In this document: positions 24,758-34,019 of the stretch, piece after piece | How the letters are laid out: every line of letters begins with the position of its first letter | Numbering within the stretch: the first letter of the stretch is position 1 | Source: JAGQVA01 sp033764335 | GTDB taxonomy: Bacteria; Bacteroidota; Bacteroidia; J057 | DNA: 64,000 nucleotides | Assembly (NCBI GenBank): GCA_033764335.1 | Contig: JANRJC010000052.1 | Coordinates: 1-64,000 of the forward strand | Direction of reading: 5' to 3' | Made by a program: the position numbers and the translations under genes | The notes under the pieces: model-generated | What the model was told of the DNA's origin: nothing | Seen by the model: the letters and a program-made list of their open reading frames with translations, nothing else | The model's database searches: none

Positions 24758-27544
24758 ATGAATTCTTTAATAAACAAATTTTGCGCACTAATGGTCTTCC
24801 TTTCGCTGGGAGTGGCAGTTTTTGCCTCCAGCCACCGGGAAGCACCCCTGATCGCCAATGACCCGCTTGCGGACAATACAGACTTGTACGCATTCCGCAG
24901 CCCTGATGACCCTAACACGGTTACCATTATCGCCAACTACGTCCCATTGCAACTCGCTCACGGCGGCCCCAACTACTATCAGTTTGGCGAAAATATCCGC
25001 TACGAAATCCACATTGACAATGACGCGACAACCGCAGGCGATGATATTATCTATCGTTTTACCTTCACAAAATCACTCTCTGACCCTTCTACTTTCTTTA
25101 ATATTCGCCTGGGGTTGGAAAATCTCCAGACCACTTATACCGTGGAAAGAAGTATGGATGGCGGAGTAACTTTTTCGACACTCGCTACCAACGGTTTTGT
25201 CCCTCCTTACAACATTGGTGCACGTTCGATTCAGTCGCCAGTAGGACTGGGAGCAACCGACTACGAGTCGCTGTTTAACATGGCGATTACCACCCTCGCC
25301 AGCGGCGAAAAAGTTTTTTGCGGTCCGGCAGACGATCCATTTTTTGTGGACCTTGGCGGAATCTTCGACCTCGGTGATGCCCCGCGTCAGACCGGTATGC
25401 CGAAAGATGGCGTAGCCTGCAAAAATGTAAGCACCATCGCCCTTCAGGTACCCATTTCTCTTCTCCAGAAAGACGGAAAAGACGTGAGTCTGGCCGCCAA
25501 TATTCTGGACGGTGATTATGTGATCGGCGTATGGGCTTCTGCCAGCCGCCAGCAGATGCGCACCCTGAGTGCGAGCGGAAGTGCTGCCAGCTATACCGGC
25601 CCCTGGGTACAGGTTTCCCGTCTCGGCATGCCCCTGACCAACGAAGCCGTGATTCCGATTGGCAACAAAGACGAGTGGAATGCACGCACGCCTTACAATG
25701 AAAACCCCGCCTTTTTTGAATCATTTTACAACCCCGAACTGGGTCTGTATATGGACGATTCGCTCTTTGGGGGAGCGGTTCCTGCCCTGAGTCAACTGCG
25801 TATTCAGCGCAACGCTCTTGGCGCGTTTGACTTCGGTAATGGAAATGACGGACTCTTTGGCCTCAAAGGCAGCGCAGCCGTAGCCGGTACGGCACTGGAT
25901 GATGCTATCTTCGGCACACTGCTGTTGCCCGGACCGGGAAAACCACGCTCGGTGGACCTTTGGCCCGCATTCCATACCGGAGTTCCAAACTTCCCGCCCT
26001 ACCAACTCGCAACCGGCAAAGGAGGCAACCCCCTCGCCGCAGGCAAACCTTTTGTCAACAACTTCCTGCCCAATGGCGGTGATATGCTCCGCCTAAACAT
26101 GGCCGTGCCCGTAACCGACCGCAACGACCCTTCTTTCTCTTCGCTGGGTCTGGTAAATGCAGCGGTATTAGGTCTTACTGATCCGACGTATGCATCCAGT
26201 TCTTCACTCCAGTTTATCCCCAATATGGACGGATTTCCAAACGGTAGAAGACTGGAAGACGACGTAACACGCATCGAACTTCAGGCCGTGTCGGGAGTTG
26301 TGCTGGCTGCAATCGGGCTTTGGTACGACGATTTTGATCCCACCAATCCCAATGCCTCACCGGTAACACAAGACCTGCTCGACGTGCTGACCTACACCAC
26401 CGGGGTAGAAGCCAATGACGCCACTTTCCGCTCTGGATTCCCTTATGTGCAACTACCGTGGGAAGGTACAGGCGAATGTAGCGGAAAGGCTATCACCTAT
26501 CAGCAGCCTGTCGTGCTCCCGGCTACACAGTCTGTGCGCAACTTCACCCTCATTGACGCCAAAAACGATGTGGATCTTATGGTAGTAAACGACGGCGATA
26601 CCCTCGACCTGGCAACCCTGCCGACCAACAAAGTCAATTTCCGGGCAAATGTAAATCCGGGTGTTGTAGGCAGCGTGGTATTTGGGTTGAATTGGGATCC
26701 TACCTTCCGGATGGAAAACAATCCTCCCTACGCACTGGCAGGTTCCAGCAAGTCCGGAAGCCCGATAAACTACTATCAGTATGAGCTTACACCCGGTCAA
26801 TATTCCCTCCGCGCTACGCCTTACAGCGGCACAAGCGGAAACGGACTGCCCGGTATCGCCCGCACCATCAACTTTACCGTCATCAACTCCGCGCTGAATC
26901 TGGCCGTAACCAATTTTACCCTGTACAATGCAGTAAGCGACCAGCCCGTAGGCCCCCTGAATGACGGAGACGTTGTGGATCTTGACGTGATTGGCACCAA
27001 CAAACTCAATATTGTGGCTACCACGACACCCGGTATCGTAGGAAGTGTGATTTTTGCATTAAATGGAAACCTCAACTTTAGCAAGGACAACACTGCCCCC
27101 TACTCTATGCCGGGCGACAACGGCAATGGCGGATTTTTCCAACTCGTATTTTCTCCCGGAACCTATACAGTAACCGCCACACCTTTTACCGGAAAATCGG
27201 GACAGGGAATACAGGGGATGCCGAAAACCATCACTTTCAGCGTAATCAGCACTACTTCTTCTGCCCGTACCAGCAATCCCGGCAATACACCGGTCGGCCT
27301 CCTTTACCCCAACCCAGCTACAAACGTCCTGAATATCAATATGGAAGCAGGACAATCCGGCGAAGTAAATCTGAATGTATTTACCGCCCTCGGACAGAAA
27401 ATCCAGTCCGAAAAGTTCTTTGTACCTGGAGGAAAATGGCAGTATCCCGTTGACATTTCCAATCTCGCAGACGGAATCTACACGCTGCAGATTATCAATG
27501 GGTCCGTCATTCAATCCGAACGATTTATCAAACAACAAAACTAA
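24758..27544 (+). CDS. DUF4331 protein with two repeat domains and T9SS sorting domain (second copy)
   Basis: 928 residues. A signal peptide (MNSLINKFCALMVFLSLGVA) precedes ASSHREAPLIANDPLADNTD and a DUF4331 domain to ~residue 565 that is closely similar to the first copy along its whole length (same GVWASASRQQMRTL and LPNGGDMLRLNMAVPVTDR). Two ~115-residue beta-sandwich repeats follow, starting VRNFTLIDAKNDVDLMVVND and LAVTNFTLYNAVSDQPVGPL, each with GVVGSVVFGLN/GIVGSVIFALN and a closing TINFTVIN/TITFSVIS. The last ~75 residues are a T9SS type-A sorting domain (GLLYPNPATNVLNINM...GIYTLQIING). It should be a surface protein, whereas copy one may remain periplasmic or outer-leaflet. The pair looks like a tandem duplication with a tail gained or lost. 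Confidence 0.9.
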   Translation: MNSLINKFCALMVFLSLGVAVFASSHREAPLIANDPLADNTDLYAFRSPDDPNTVTIIANYVPLQLAHGGPNYYQFGENIRYEIHIDNDATTAGDDIIYRFTFTKSLSDPSTFFNIRLGLENLQTTYTVERSMDGGVTFSTLATNGFVPPYNIGARSIQSPVGLGATDYESLFNMAITTLASGEKVFCGPADDPFFVDLGGIFDLGDAPRQTGMPKDGVACKNVSTIALQVPISLLQKDGKDVSLAANILDGDYVIGVWASASRQQMRTLSASGSAASYTGPWVQVSRLGMPLTNEAVIPIGNKDEWNARTPYNENPAFFESFYNPELGLYMDDSLFGGAVPALSQLRIQRNALGAFDFGNGNDGLFGLKGSAAVAGTALDDAIFGTLLLPGPGKPRSVDLWPAFHTGVPNFPPYQLATGKGGNPLAAGKPFVNNFLPNGGDMLRLNMAVPVTDRNDPSFSSLGLVNAAVLGLTDPTYASSSSLQFIPNMDGFPNGRRLEDDVTRIELQAVSGVVLAAIGLWYDDFDPTNPNASPVTQDLLDVLTYTTGVEANDATFRSGFPYVQLPWEGTGECSGKAITYQQPVVLPATQSVRNFTLIDAKNDVDLMVVNDGDTLDLATLPTNKVNFRANVNPGVVGSVVFGLNWDPTFRMENNPPYALAGSSKSGSPINYYQYELTPGQYSLRATPYSGTSGNGLPGIARTINFTVINSALNLAVTNFTLYNAVSDQPVGPLNDGDVVDLDVIGTNKLNIVATTTPGIVGSVIFALNGNLNFSKDNTAPYSMPGDNGNGGFFQLVFSPGTYTVTATPFTGKSGQGIQGMPKTITFSVISTTSSARTSNPGNTPVGLLYPNPATNVLNINMEAGQSGEVNLNVFTALGQKIQSEKFFVPGGKWQYPVDISNLADGIYTLQIINGSVIQSERFIKQQN

Positions 27545-27559
27545 TTCAGGAATGCGGTT

Positions 27560-27585
27560 GCGTCATCCACGGAAGGGGATGGCGC
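27560..27585 (+). terminator. Weak hairpin after the second DUF4331 gene
   Basis: GCGTCATCC (27560-27568) pairs with GGATGGCGC (27577-27585) with one wobble; CTTTT follows about 10 bases later. It may reduce read-through into the TPR gene. Confidence 0.35.
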
Positions 27586-27632
27586 ACCGCCCCTGTCTTT
27601 TATCAATTTTTCATCCCTAAAAAAAATACGTC

Positions 27633-28871
27633 ATGAACCGTTTACCCCAACCCTCTATCGTTATTACCCTGGCCTTTTTGCTTGTAATTTCATTTACCAC
27701 CCCTTTTATCAGCAGTTGTATAAACTCTGACGCCAAAAACAAACAATCGGCACGAACCGAACTTCCGACTTTACTCGAAAGAGACTCCCGTCTGGGCAGT
27801 CCTGAGGAAAGACAGACCGTCCTGGAGCAATACACCACCCTTTCAAACGCTATCTGGGTGAATGAAAAAGACATGAAATCACGCCTTAAACTGGTGCAAC
27901 TATTTCTTCAGGAAGCACGAGTCACCGGTGAACACGGCTATTATTACCCTGCCGCTTTAGGCATTTTGGAAGGAATACTGGAAGCCAAACCCGGCCCGGA
28001 CGAAACCTTTTTCGCACTCTTGATGAAAGCCTCGGTACAACTTTCGCTACACCAGTTTACCGCAGCCAAACAAACCGCCGAAAAAGCCATTAGCATAAAC
28101 CCCCACAATGCCCTGGTTTACGGTGCGCTGGTGGATGCTAATGTAGAACTCGGCAATTATGAAGAAGCCGTAAAAATGGCCGATAAAATGGTCTCTATCC
28201 GCCCTGATCTGCGTTCCTATTCCCGCGTCTCCTACCTCCGCGAAATACACGGAGAAGTAGAAGGAGCCATCGAAGCGATGAAAATGGCCGTATCTGCGGG
28301 TTATCCGGGATTAGAAGAAACCACCTGGTGCCTCCTCACCCTGGGGCATCTGTACGAGACATACGGAGATACCCTACAAGCGAGGATTCAGTACGAAACC
28401 GCCCTCGTACAGCGAGAAAATTACCCCTTTGCCATTGCCGCGCTGGGGAGTCTGGCAAAAAAACAAGGAGACTTTGACCGTGCCGAAAAACTCCTGAAAA
28501 AAGCCTGCGAAATCATACCGGAAGTGGGTTTTTACGAAGACCTTGCCCTGCTTTACAAAGAAACCGGCAGAGAAAAAGAAGCCCAAAAACTCAGCGAAGA
28601 AATTCTGCTTATGCTCGCCGACGATGAAAAAAATGGCCATCAGATGGGATTGGAACATGCCAATGTCGCCTTAAACCTTTTAAACGACCCGCAAACGGCC
28701 TTGGATAAAGTGCTGAAAGAATATGCCCTCCGCCCCTTAAATATTCAGGTAAATCAACAACTGGCGGAAATATATACCCATCTAGGCGAAACCGAAAAAG
28801 CCAAAAAACACCTCGAAATCGCTATGCGCACCGGTTCCCGCGACCCGGAACTGGCGGCACTTAACAATTAG
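27633..28871 (+). CDS. TPR-repeat lipoprotein
   Basis: 412 residues. The signal sequence ends in a lipobox (TTPFISSC), so it should be lipidated. The rest is almost wholly helical TPRs, for example AAKQTAEKAISINPHNALVY, GALVDANVELGNYEEAVKMA, IAALGSLAKKQGDFDRAEKL and LAEIYTHLGETEKAKKHLEI. There is no catalytic motif. It lies between the second DUF4331 gene and the TonB-dependent receptor, with 45 bases to the latter, so it is probably part of the same export or uptake module, as a scaffold at the outer membrane. Partner proteins are unknown. Confidence 0.82.
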   Translation: MNRLPQPSIVITLAFLLVISFTTPFISSCINSDAKNKQSARTELPTLLERDSRLGSPEERQTVLEQYTTLSNAIWVNEKDMKSRLKLVQLFLQEARVTGEHGYYYPAALGILEGILEAKPGPDETFFALLMKASVQLSLHQFTAAKQTAEKAISINPHNALVYGALVDANVELGNYEEAVKMADKMVSIRPDLRSYSRVSYLREIHGEVEGAIEAMKMAVSAGYPGLEETTWCLLTLGHLYETYGDTLQARIQYETALVQRENYPFAIAALGSLAKKQGDFDRAEKLLKKACEIIPEVGFYEDLALLYKETGREKEAQKLSEEILLMLADDEKNGHQMGLEHANVALNLLNDPQTALDKVLKEYALRPLNIQVNQQLAEIYTHLGETEKAKKHLEIAMRTGSRDPELAALNN

Positions 28872-28916
28872 TTTACTTAAAAGCCCGAACTTTCATTTTC
28901 ATAAACAATCCCGATC

Positions 28917-31160
28917 ATGCGAATCATAACCCTACTCTTTTTTCTGCTGGTATCCGCTGCGGTTTGGGGCGGAAATATCCGGGGAATTGTGCTTGATGCC
29001 GAAACCAATCAGCCGCTAGAAGGCGCTCAGATTTACCTGAACAATACACGACAGGGAGCTGTCACGAGCCATTTGGGGAAATTCTCCTTCGAAGATATTC
29101 CCGCAGGAGAGGTCAGTTTTACGATCCGTTATATTTCCTACGAAACCAAAACCCTGGCCGTAACCATTCCCTCTTCCGGAACGGTCGAAATCAACACCCG
29201 CCTTACGCCGGGCGAAATACAACTCGATGAAGTTGTCATCGCCGCCACTACCGGCCCTGCCCAGATGCTTCGCAATATTCCGGCACTCGACATCCGTCTG
29301 CGGCCCGTGCGTTCTTCACAGGATATTCTCCAGATGGTGCCCGGCTTGTTTATTGCCCAACATGCCGGGGGAGGCAAAGCCGAACAAATTTTCCTTCGCG
29401 GATTTGACATTGACCACGGAACCGACATCAGTCTTTCTGTGGACGGAATGCCGGTGAATATGGTCTCCCATGCCCATGGGCAGGGTTATGCAGATCTGCA
29501 TTTTCTGATACCGGAAGTGGTAGAAGATGTACATTTTCAGAAAGGCGTTTACGATGCAGCCACCGGTAATTTCGCCACTGCTGGACAGGTAGCTTTTCAC
29601 ACCGAAGATTTTCTTCGCGAAAGTCAGGTAAAACTCGAAGCCGGTCAGTATGGACTTACTCGGCTGATGAGCAAAGTAAAACTGCTCAGTCAGGACAATC
29701 GCCAAATGTATGCTGCGGGCGAATGGATGATTCAGGACGGCTATTTTGAAAGTTCGCAGAATTTTCATCGCAGCAACGTCCTGCTTAAATATACCGAAAA
29801 AATCGCCGACAACCAGTCTTTGACTGTTTCTGCTGCTCATTTCCGCAGCCGGTGGGACGCCAGCGGGCAGATTCCCTCAAGGGCAATTGAGGCGGGAACC
29901 ATTACCCGTTGGGGTGCGATTGATAATACCGAAGGCGGAGAGACCTCCCGCTCTCATATCAATGTGCAATTTGTTTCTGAAAATGCCTCCGGCGCACATT
30001 TTCGGCAGCAGCTATACTGGATCAAATACAATTTTGAGTTGTACAGCAATTTTACCTTTTTTCTCGAAGATCCCCTAAATGGCGACCAGATACGCCAGCG
30101 AGAAAACCGCGAAATCCTCGGTTATCAGTCCAGTTATGACCAAACGATGACATTGGGAAATATGCCCTTTCGCTTTGAAAGCGGCGTGGGCATACGCGCA
30201 GACCAGATTCGGGATAACGAACTTTCCCATACCCTTAACCGCCGGGAAGTGCTCGATTCGTTGGTCTATGGAGACATAGATGAAGTAAACATGTTTGGAT
30301 TTGTCCGTGCAAACCTCGAATTACACCCCCAACTCAACCTGGAACTGGGGGCACGTTACGACCAGTTTCGATTTGTATATGCTAATGCCCTTACCCCTAC
30401 TTACAACCGAAATGGTCAGTCAAAAGGCATTCTGAGTGGCAAGATGAACCTGACCTGGTCTCCGGCCGAAACCTGGCAATTTTACCTTCGCACCGGCACG
30501 GGATTTCACAGCAACGATACCCGCGTGATTTTGGGGGCAGATTCCCGCGAGATTTTGCCGAGAGCGATAGGAACTGACCTCGGTTTTTTTGTCAAACCCT
30601 TGCCCAAAATGATCATTCAGGCCGCAATATGGGGGTTGTATCTGGAGCAGGAATTTGTATATGTGGGAGATGCAGGGATTGTGGAGCCTTCGGGCAAAAC
30701 CCAGCGGTCGGGAGTGGACATTACCCTTCGGTATCAGTTGATGAAACGATTGTACGGCGATGTGGACGTAAATTTTACCCGTCCGAAAGCATTGGAAGTA
30801 GCTGAAAATGAAGCCTATATTCCCCTTGCACCCGTATTCAGCAGTACCGGAGGATTGTCTTGGCAGGGCGTAAAAGGCCTGAGCGCAAGTCTGCGGTATC
30901 GCTGGTTGGGAGATCGCAGCGCCAATGAAGACTACAGCCTTACGGCTTCGGGATATTTTCTGCTCGATGCGCAGATCGGGTATCGCCTCGGGCCGTGGGA
31001 ACTCAGTGTGCAGGCGGAGAATCTCCTCGACGCCGAATGGCGTGAGGCACAATTTGAAACCGAGTCAAGGTTGCGGGAAGAAAATGAGTCCGTCAGTGAA
31101 ATTCATTTTACCCCCGGAAGCCCGCGGTTTTTACGCACAAGCCTCAGTTTTTTCTTTTGA
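28917..31160 (+). CDS. TonB-dependent receptor with carboxypeptidase-regulatory-like N-domain
   Basis: 747 residues, outer membrane. A signal peptide (MRIITLLFFLLVSAAVWGGN) leads to a CarboxypepD_reg-like domain (IRGIVLDAETNQPLEGAQIY). A plug follows (QDILQMVPGLFIAQHAGGGK, FLRGFDIDHGTDISLSVDGM), then a beta-barrel ending in the aromatic terminus TSLSFFF. The plug has a His-rich stretch, NMVSHAHGQGYADLHF, which might bind a metal-containing ligand. It is shorter than SusC proteins and lacks a SusD partner, so it resembles a metallophore or small-ligand receptor. As the last gene before a strong terminator it closes the DUF4331 module. Confidence 0.9.
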   Translation: MRIITLLFFLLVSAAVWGGNIRGIVLDAETNQPLEGAQIYLNNTRQGAVTSHLGKFSFEDIPAGEVSFTIRYISYETKTLAVTIPSSGTVEINTRLTPGEIQLDEVVIAATTGPAQMLRNIPALDIRLRPVRSSQDILQMVPGLFIAQHAGGGKAEQIFLRGFDIDHGTDISLSVDGMPVNMVSHAHGQGYADLHFLIPEVVEDVHFQKGVYDAATGNFATAGQVAFHTEDFLRESQVKLEAGQYGLTRLMSKVKLLSQDNRQMYAAGEWMIQDGYFESSQNFHRSNVLLKYTEKIADNQSLTVSAAHFRSRWDASGQIPSRAIEAGTITRWGAIDNTEGGETSRSHINVQFVSENASGAHFRQQLYWIKYNFELYSNFTFFLEDPLNGDQIRQRENREILGYQSSYDQTMTLGNMPFRFESGVGIRADQIRDNELSHTLNRREVLDSLVYGDIDEVNMFGFVRANLELHPQLNLELGARYDQFRFVYANALTPTYNRNGQSKGILSGKMNLTWSPAETWQFYLRTGTGFHSNDTRVILGADSREILPRAIGTDLGFFVKPLPKMIIQAAIWGLYLEQEFVYVGDAGIVEPSGKTQRSGVDITLRYQLMKRLYGDVDVNFTRPKALEVAENEAYIPLAPVFSSTGGLSWQGVKGLSASLRYRWLGDRSANEDYSLTASGYFLLDAQIGYRLGPWELSVQAENLLDAEWREAQFETESRLREENESVSEIHFTPGSPRFLRTSLSFFF

Positions 31161-31176
31161 TAGGTTGATGACGCGA

Positions 31177-31206
31177 AACGCCGGGCGGAAAGTCCGGCGT
31201 TTTTTT
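31177..31206 (+). terminator. Rho-independent terminator of the DUF4331 module
   Basis: AACGCCGG (31177-31184) pairs with CCGGCGTT (31194-31201), followed by a T-run to 31206. It lies 16 bases after the receptor stop and touches the stop codon of the convergent gene, so it may serve both. Confidence 0.85.
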
Positions 31207-31492
31207 ATGCCGATTTTTTCCGCATCCAGCCGGTCATCCAGCGGAAAATCCTTTTTTCTTTTTCGTAGAAGTAGCTGAACTTTCCGAAAATAAAAGCATA
31301 TATCAGAAGCAAAACCTGATAAATCGGAGTAATAACAACGATATAAGTGAAGACATACCAAAAATTGCAACACTCAAGGCCAAAAAGCGGCATCAAATAA
31401 CGGGGGATAATCGCTGCGGTAGAACCGGTAACAGCAAAAACAATCAGAATAACGGTATAATCCCAGGCTTTTTTGAGCTTTTCTTTATCCAT
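31205..31492 (-). CDS. DUF6787-type small membrane protein
   Basis: About 95 residues from the ATG at 31492. It opens MDKEKLKKAWDYTVILIVFA, has two transmembrane helices (the second is IVVITPIYQVLLLIYAFIFG) and ends in a basic cytoplasmic tail, KFSYFYEKEKRIFRWM. This arrangement matches the DUF6787 family of Bacteroidota; function unknown. Codons upstream of 31492 in the same frame lack a convincing start. Confidence 0.75.
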   Translation of the reverse strand: MDKEKLKKAWDYTVILIVFAVTGSTAAIIPRYLMPLFGLECCNFWYVFTYIVVITPIYQVLLLIYAFIFGKFSYFYEKEKRIFRWMTGWMRKKSA

Positions 31493-31618
31493 ACGGGTTT
31501 GTAAGCGCCTGCAATATCGGGAAGTTTTGTGAACAAAACCATATATCACTTTGGGAGAAAAGTTGTACTTTTACTAAAAATCACCGAGATGAATTTTTGA
31601 TCGAATAACAGAAAGAAA

Positions 31619-31921
31619 ATGCCTAAACTATATGAATACCTCGGAATTGTGATTTTTTTCTATTCTAATGAACATGAACCTATTCATGTTCATGCTAGAA
31701 AAGGGGAATACGAAAGTAAAGCAGAAATAATAGTAAAAGCTGGAAATATTGAGGAAATTATTATTACAGAGGTTAAAGGTAAAGAACCATTGAAAGGAAA
31801 TGAATTAAGGAATTTGAAAACTTTTTTACAATATTATGCAGATTCGATTGTGAGCAAGTGGGTGGATTACTTCGTATATCATAAAGAAGTTGATTTCGAA
31901 AAGATTACTCAAAAGTTATAA
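31619..31921 (+). CDS. DUF4160 domain protein
   Basis: 100 residues. GIVIFFYSNEHEPIHVHARK carries the DUF4160 signature (H.P.H.HA.....), followed by AEIIVKAGNIEEIIITEVKG. It lies three bases before a DUF2442 gene. DUF4160-DUF2442 pairs recur on plasmids and in chromosomal patches and have been suggested to be toxin-antitoxin-like, without firm proof. Both genes are much more AT-rich than their neighbours, a sign of recent transfer. Confidence 0.88.
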   Translation: MPKLYEYLGIVIFFYSNEHEPIHVHARKGEYESKAEIIVKAGNIEEIIITEVKGKEPLKGNELRNLKTFLQYYADSIVSKWVDYFVYHKEVDFEKITQKL

Positions 31922-31924
31922 CAG

Positions 31925-32239
31925 ATGAAAATTACAGAACGATATAGCAAAAAGCCTTTGCAAAAAGCTCTTTATATTAAGGAAGCTCGTTATATTGGAG
32001 ATTTTGCTATCCGATTGACTTTTTCAGATGGGCACAGGAATCTCGTTGATTTTAAACCCTTCCTTGAAAGTACGCGGCATCCCGCTATTCAAAAATATTT
32101 CGAAGAGTCTCTTTTTAAAAATTTCCAGATACAGCAAGGGAATTTAGACTGGAATGATTTTGACCTATGCTTTCCGCTAGAAGATCTTTACAAAAACTCT
32201 TTGTCGAAAGAAATAGAAAAACCCCACAAAATTATCTAG
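31925..32239 (+). CDS. DUF2442 domain protein
   Basis: 104 residues. ALYIKEARYIGDFAIRLTFS is followed by DGHRNLVDFKPFLE, the DUF2442 pattern (a short beta-sheet domain; Y....L.L.F.DG....vD...L). The C-terminus is NLDWNDFDLCFPLEDLYKNS. It is the second gene of a pair with DUF4160 and would be its partner, possibly the antitoxin side. AT-rich like its partner. Confidence 0.85.
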   Translation: MKITERYSKKPLQKALYIKEARYIGDFAIRLTFSDGHRNLVDFKPFLESTRHPAIQKYFEESLFKNFQIQQGNLDWNDFDLCFPLEDLYKNSLSKEIEKPHKII

Positions 32240-32264
32240 AAAAACCCTCCGTTTTTCCCGAAAA

Positions 32265-32927
32265 TTAAAACTTCTCTGACAGCTTTTCCGGAATCAGAAA
32301 CCTTTTGGGTTTTCCCGGCACAGCAACTGTTTCGGGAGAATGAGTAAACACACTTCCCGGAGCCAGAAAAATCGTGCCCCGGACATCGAGGTTGGAGTAT
32401 TTGATCTGGTGAAATATGGCGTGGTTGCGGAAGTCATTTCCGGCTTTACAGGTACCGTAGTTGTCAAATCTTCCCTGGTTTTCAAGGTCGGAAAGCGTAA
32501 TAAAATATGCCGATTTGGAATTGTGGGTAAAGGCTCCTTTGAAAGCATGGAAAGTAAACAAATGTATCCGGGCGGCGATGCGGTTATGTACCCGGCCATA
32601 ATTTTTAATATCTTTTACCAATACTTCCCCTGCATTGTCAAGTGTACCGGTTTCTGCGATAACAAAACCATTTTCCCCGGAAATAACCGTTACCCCCAGC
32701 CCGACTTCCACCACTCCTTTCACTTCAATATCAAACCCCACAAAATTTACGTCCTCCATTAATAAGACCTGGTCTCCTACTTTGATTTTTGTTCCGGGGT
32801 AAGCAGGCAGCCAGTTGGCAGGATTTTCATACAAATGATCCTCAACGGCTTGGAAAAAGTAGTCCGTACCGAAACCATAAGTATATAAAATACAGCCTAA
32901 AAACGTTAGTATAACGCTTCTTTTCAT
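32265..32927 (-). CDS. Secreted hypothetical beta-helix-like protein
   Basis: About 220 residues from the ATG at 32927 with a signal peptide (MKRSVILTFLGCILYTYGFG). The mature part is a regular beta-rich pattern (VKGVVEVGLGVTVISGENGF, VIAETGTLDNAGEVLVKDIK, NYGRVHNRIAARIHLFTFHA), resembling the parallel-helix repeats of Bacteroidota surface proteins (NxGxV, LxNxG). There is no sorting domain. It is convergent with the DUF2442 gene and divergent from fmt. Function unknown. Confidence 0.65.
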   Translation of the reverse strand: MKRSVILTFLGCILYTYGFGTDYFFQAVEDHLYENPANWLPAYPGTKIKVGDQVLLMEDVNFVGFDIEVKGVVEVGLGVTVISGENGFVIAETGTLDNAGEVLVKDIKNYGRVHNRIAARIHLFTFHAFKGAFTHNSKSAYFITLSDLENQGRFDNYGTCKAGNDFRNHAIFHQIKYSNLDVRGTIFLAPGSVFTHSPETVAVPGKPKRFLIPEKLSEKF

Positions 32928-33090
32928 AGATAGTTTTGGGGTCAACTATGCAGATAACGCAAACTTATACAATATATTTCACTTAAAACAACGTATGTAA
33001 TATTTTGTTTGGAAAACATTTTTATTTCTGTAAAACGCATTAAAAACAAATCTTTTGCGGCTCTTCGCAGCAAGATTTCTGCGAATTGCT

Positions 33091-33098
33091 TAGTTTTG
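33091..33098 (+). promoter_or_regulatory. Candidate -7 box of fmt
   Basis: TAGTTTTG fits TAnnTTTG and ends six bases before the ATG at 33105, which would give a leaderless or near-leaderless message. No clear -33 element is seen. Confidence 0.3.
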
Positions 33099-33104
33099 TC
33101 TCTT

Positions 33105-34010
33105 ATGCGAATTATTTTTATGGGAACCCCGGAGTTTGCGGTGCCGTCGCTTGACCGTCTGGTCAAGGCGGGGTATGACATCCCTTATGTCGTTACCGTA
33201 CCCGACAAACCCGCCGGTCGCGGCCAACAGCTTCGGCCTTCGCCGATAAAGATCTATGCCGAAGCAAATCAAATCCCGGTATTACAACCGGAAAAACTCC
33301 GCGACGCATCCTTTGTGGCTACGCTTGAAGCGATAAAACCCGACCTGATGGTCGTGGTGGCTTTTCGTATGTTGCCAGAGGTGATCTGGAAAATGCCCCG
33401 TCTGGGTACATTTAATCTTCATTCCTCTCTTTTACCTCAGTATCGGGGAGCCGCACCGATCAATTGGGCCGTCATAAACGGCGAAAAAAATTCGGGTGTC
33501 ACCACTTTTCTCATTGACGAAAAAATAGATACCGGCAATATCCTGCTTCAGCACAAAACCGATATTCCCGACGAATGGACTGCCGGCGAACTTCACGACT
33601 GCCTGATGGAAACAGGAGCAGACCTTGTCCTCGACACTGTCAGGGGATTGGAAAGCGGTTCCCTCCACGCTGTGCCACAAATACATTCCCTGGCCGTACA
33701 TCACGCGCCCAAAATCTTCAAAGAAGATTGTAAAATCAACTGGGGCCAGCCCGCGCAAAAGGTACGAAACCTCATCCGGGGGCTTTCCCCCTACCCTGCC
33801 GCATGGACTACCCTTCAGGGCAAACAACTGAAAATATTTTTTGCTCGGCTGACCGGTCAGTTTACTGACCAGCCTCCCGGTACTATTTCTTCCGATAAAA
33901 AAACCTTACTTTTTGCCTGCCAGGATCAATGGCTCGAAATCACGGATCTTCAACTGGAAGGCAAAAAACGTATGAAAACCGAAGATTTCCTCCGTGGGTT
34001 TCAACTCTAA
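33105..34010 (+). CDS. fmt: Methionyl-tRNA formyltransferase
   Basis: About 301 residues from the ATG at 33105; the longer frame from 33009 adds unconserved residues. MRIIFMGTPEFAVPSLDRLV is the classical Fmt start. The 10-formyl-THF-binding/catalytic segment is FNLHSSLLPQYRGAAPINWA (with the preceding Asn and His), followed by TTFLIDEKIDTGNILLQ. The C-terminal OB-fold domain (KIFKEDCKINWGQPAQKVRN) binds tRNA. It formylates initiator Met-tRNA in the cytoplasm. A small membrane protein gene follows after nine bases. Confidence 0.97.
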   Translation: MRIIFMGTPEFAVPSLDRLVKAGYDIPYVVTVPDKPAGRGQQLRPSPIKIYAEANQIPVLQPEKLRDASFVATLEAIKPDLMVVVAFRMLPEVIWKMPRLGTFNLHSSLLPQYRGAAPINWAVINGEKNSGVTTFLIDEKIDTGNILLQHKTDIPDEWTAGELHDCLMETGADLVLDTVRGLESGSLHAVPQIHSLAVHHAPKIFKEDCKINWGQPAQKVRNLIRGLSPYPAAWTTLQGKQLKIFFARLTGQFTDQPPGTISSDKKTLLFACQDQWLEITDLQLEGKKRMKTEDFLRGFQL

Positions 34011-34019
34011 ATTTTTTCC

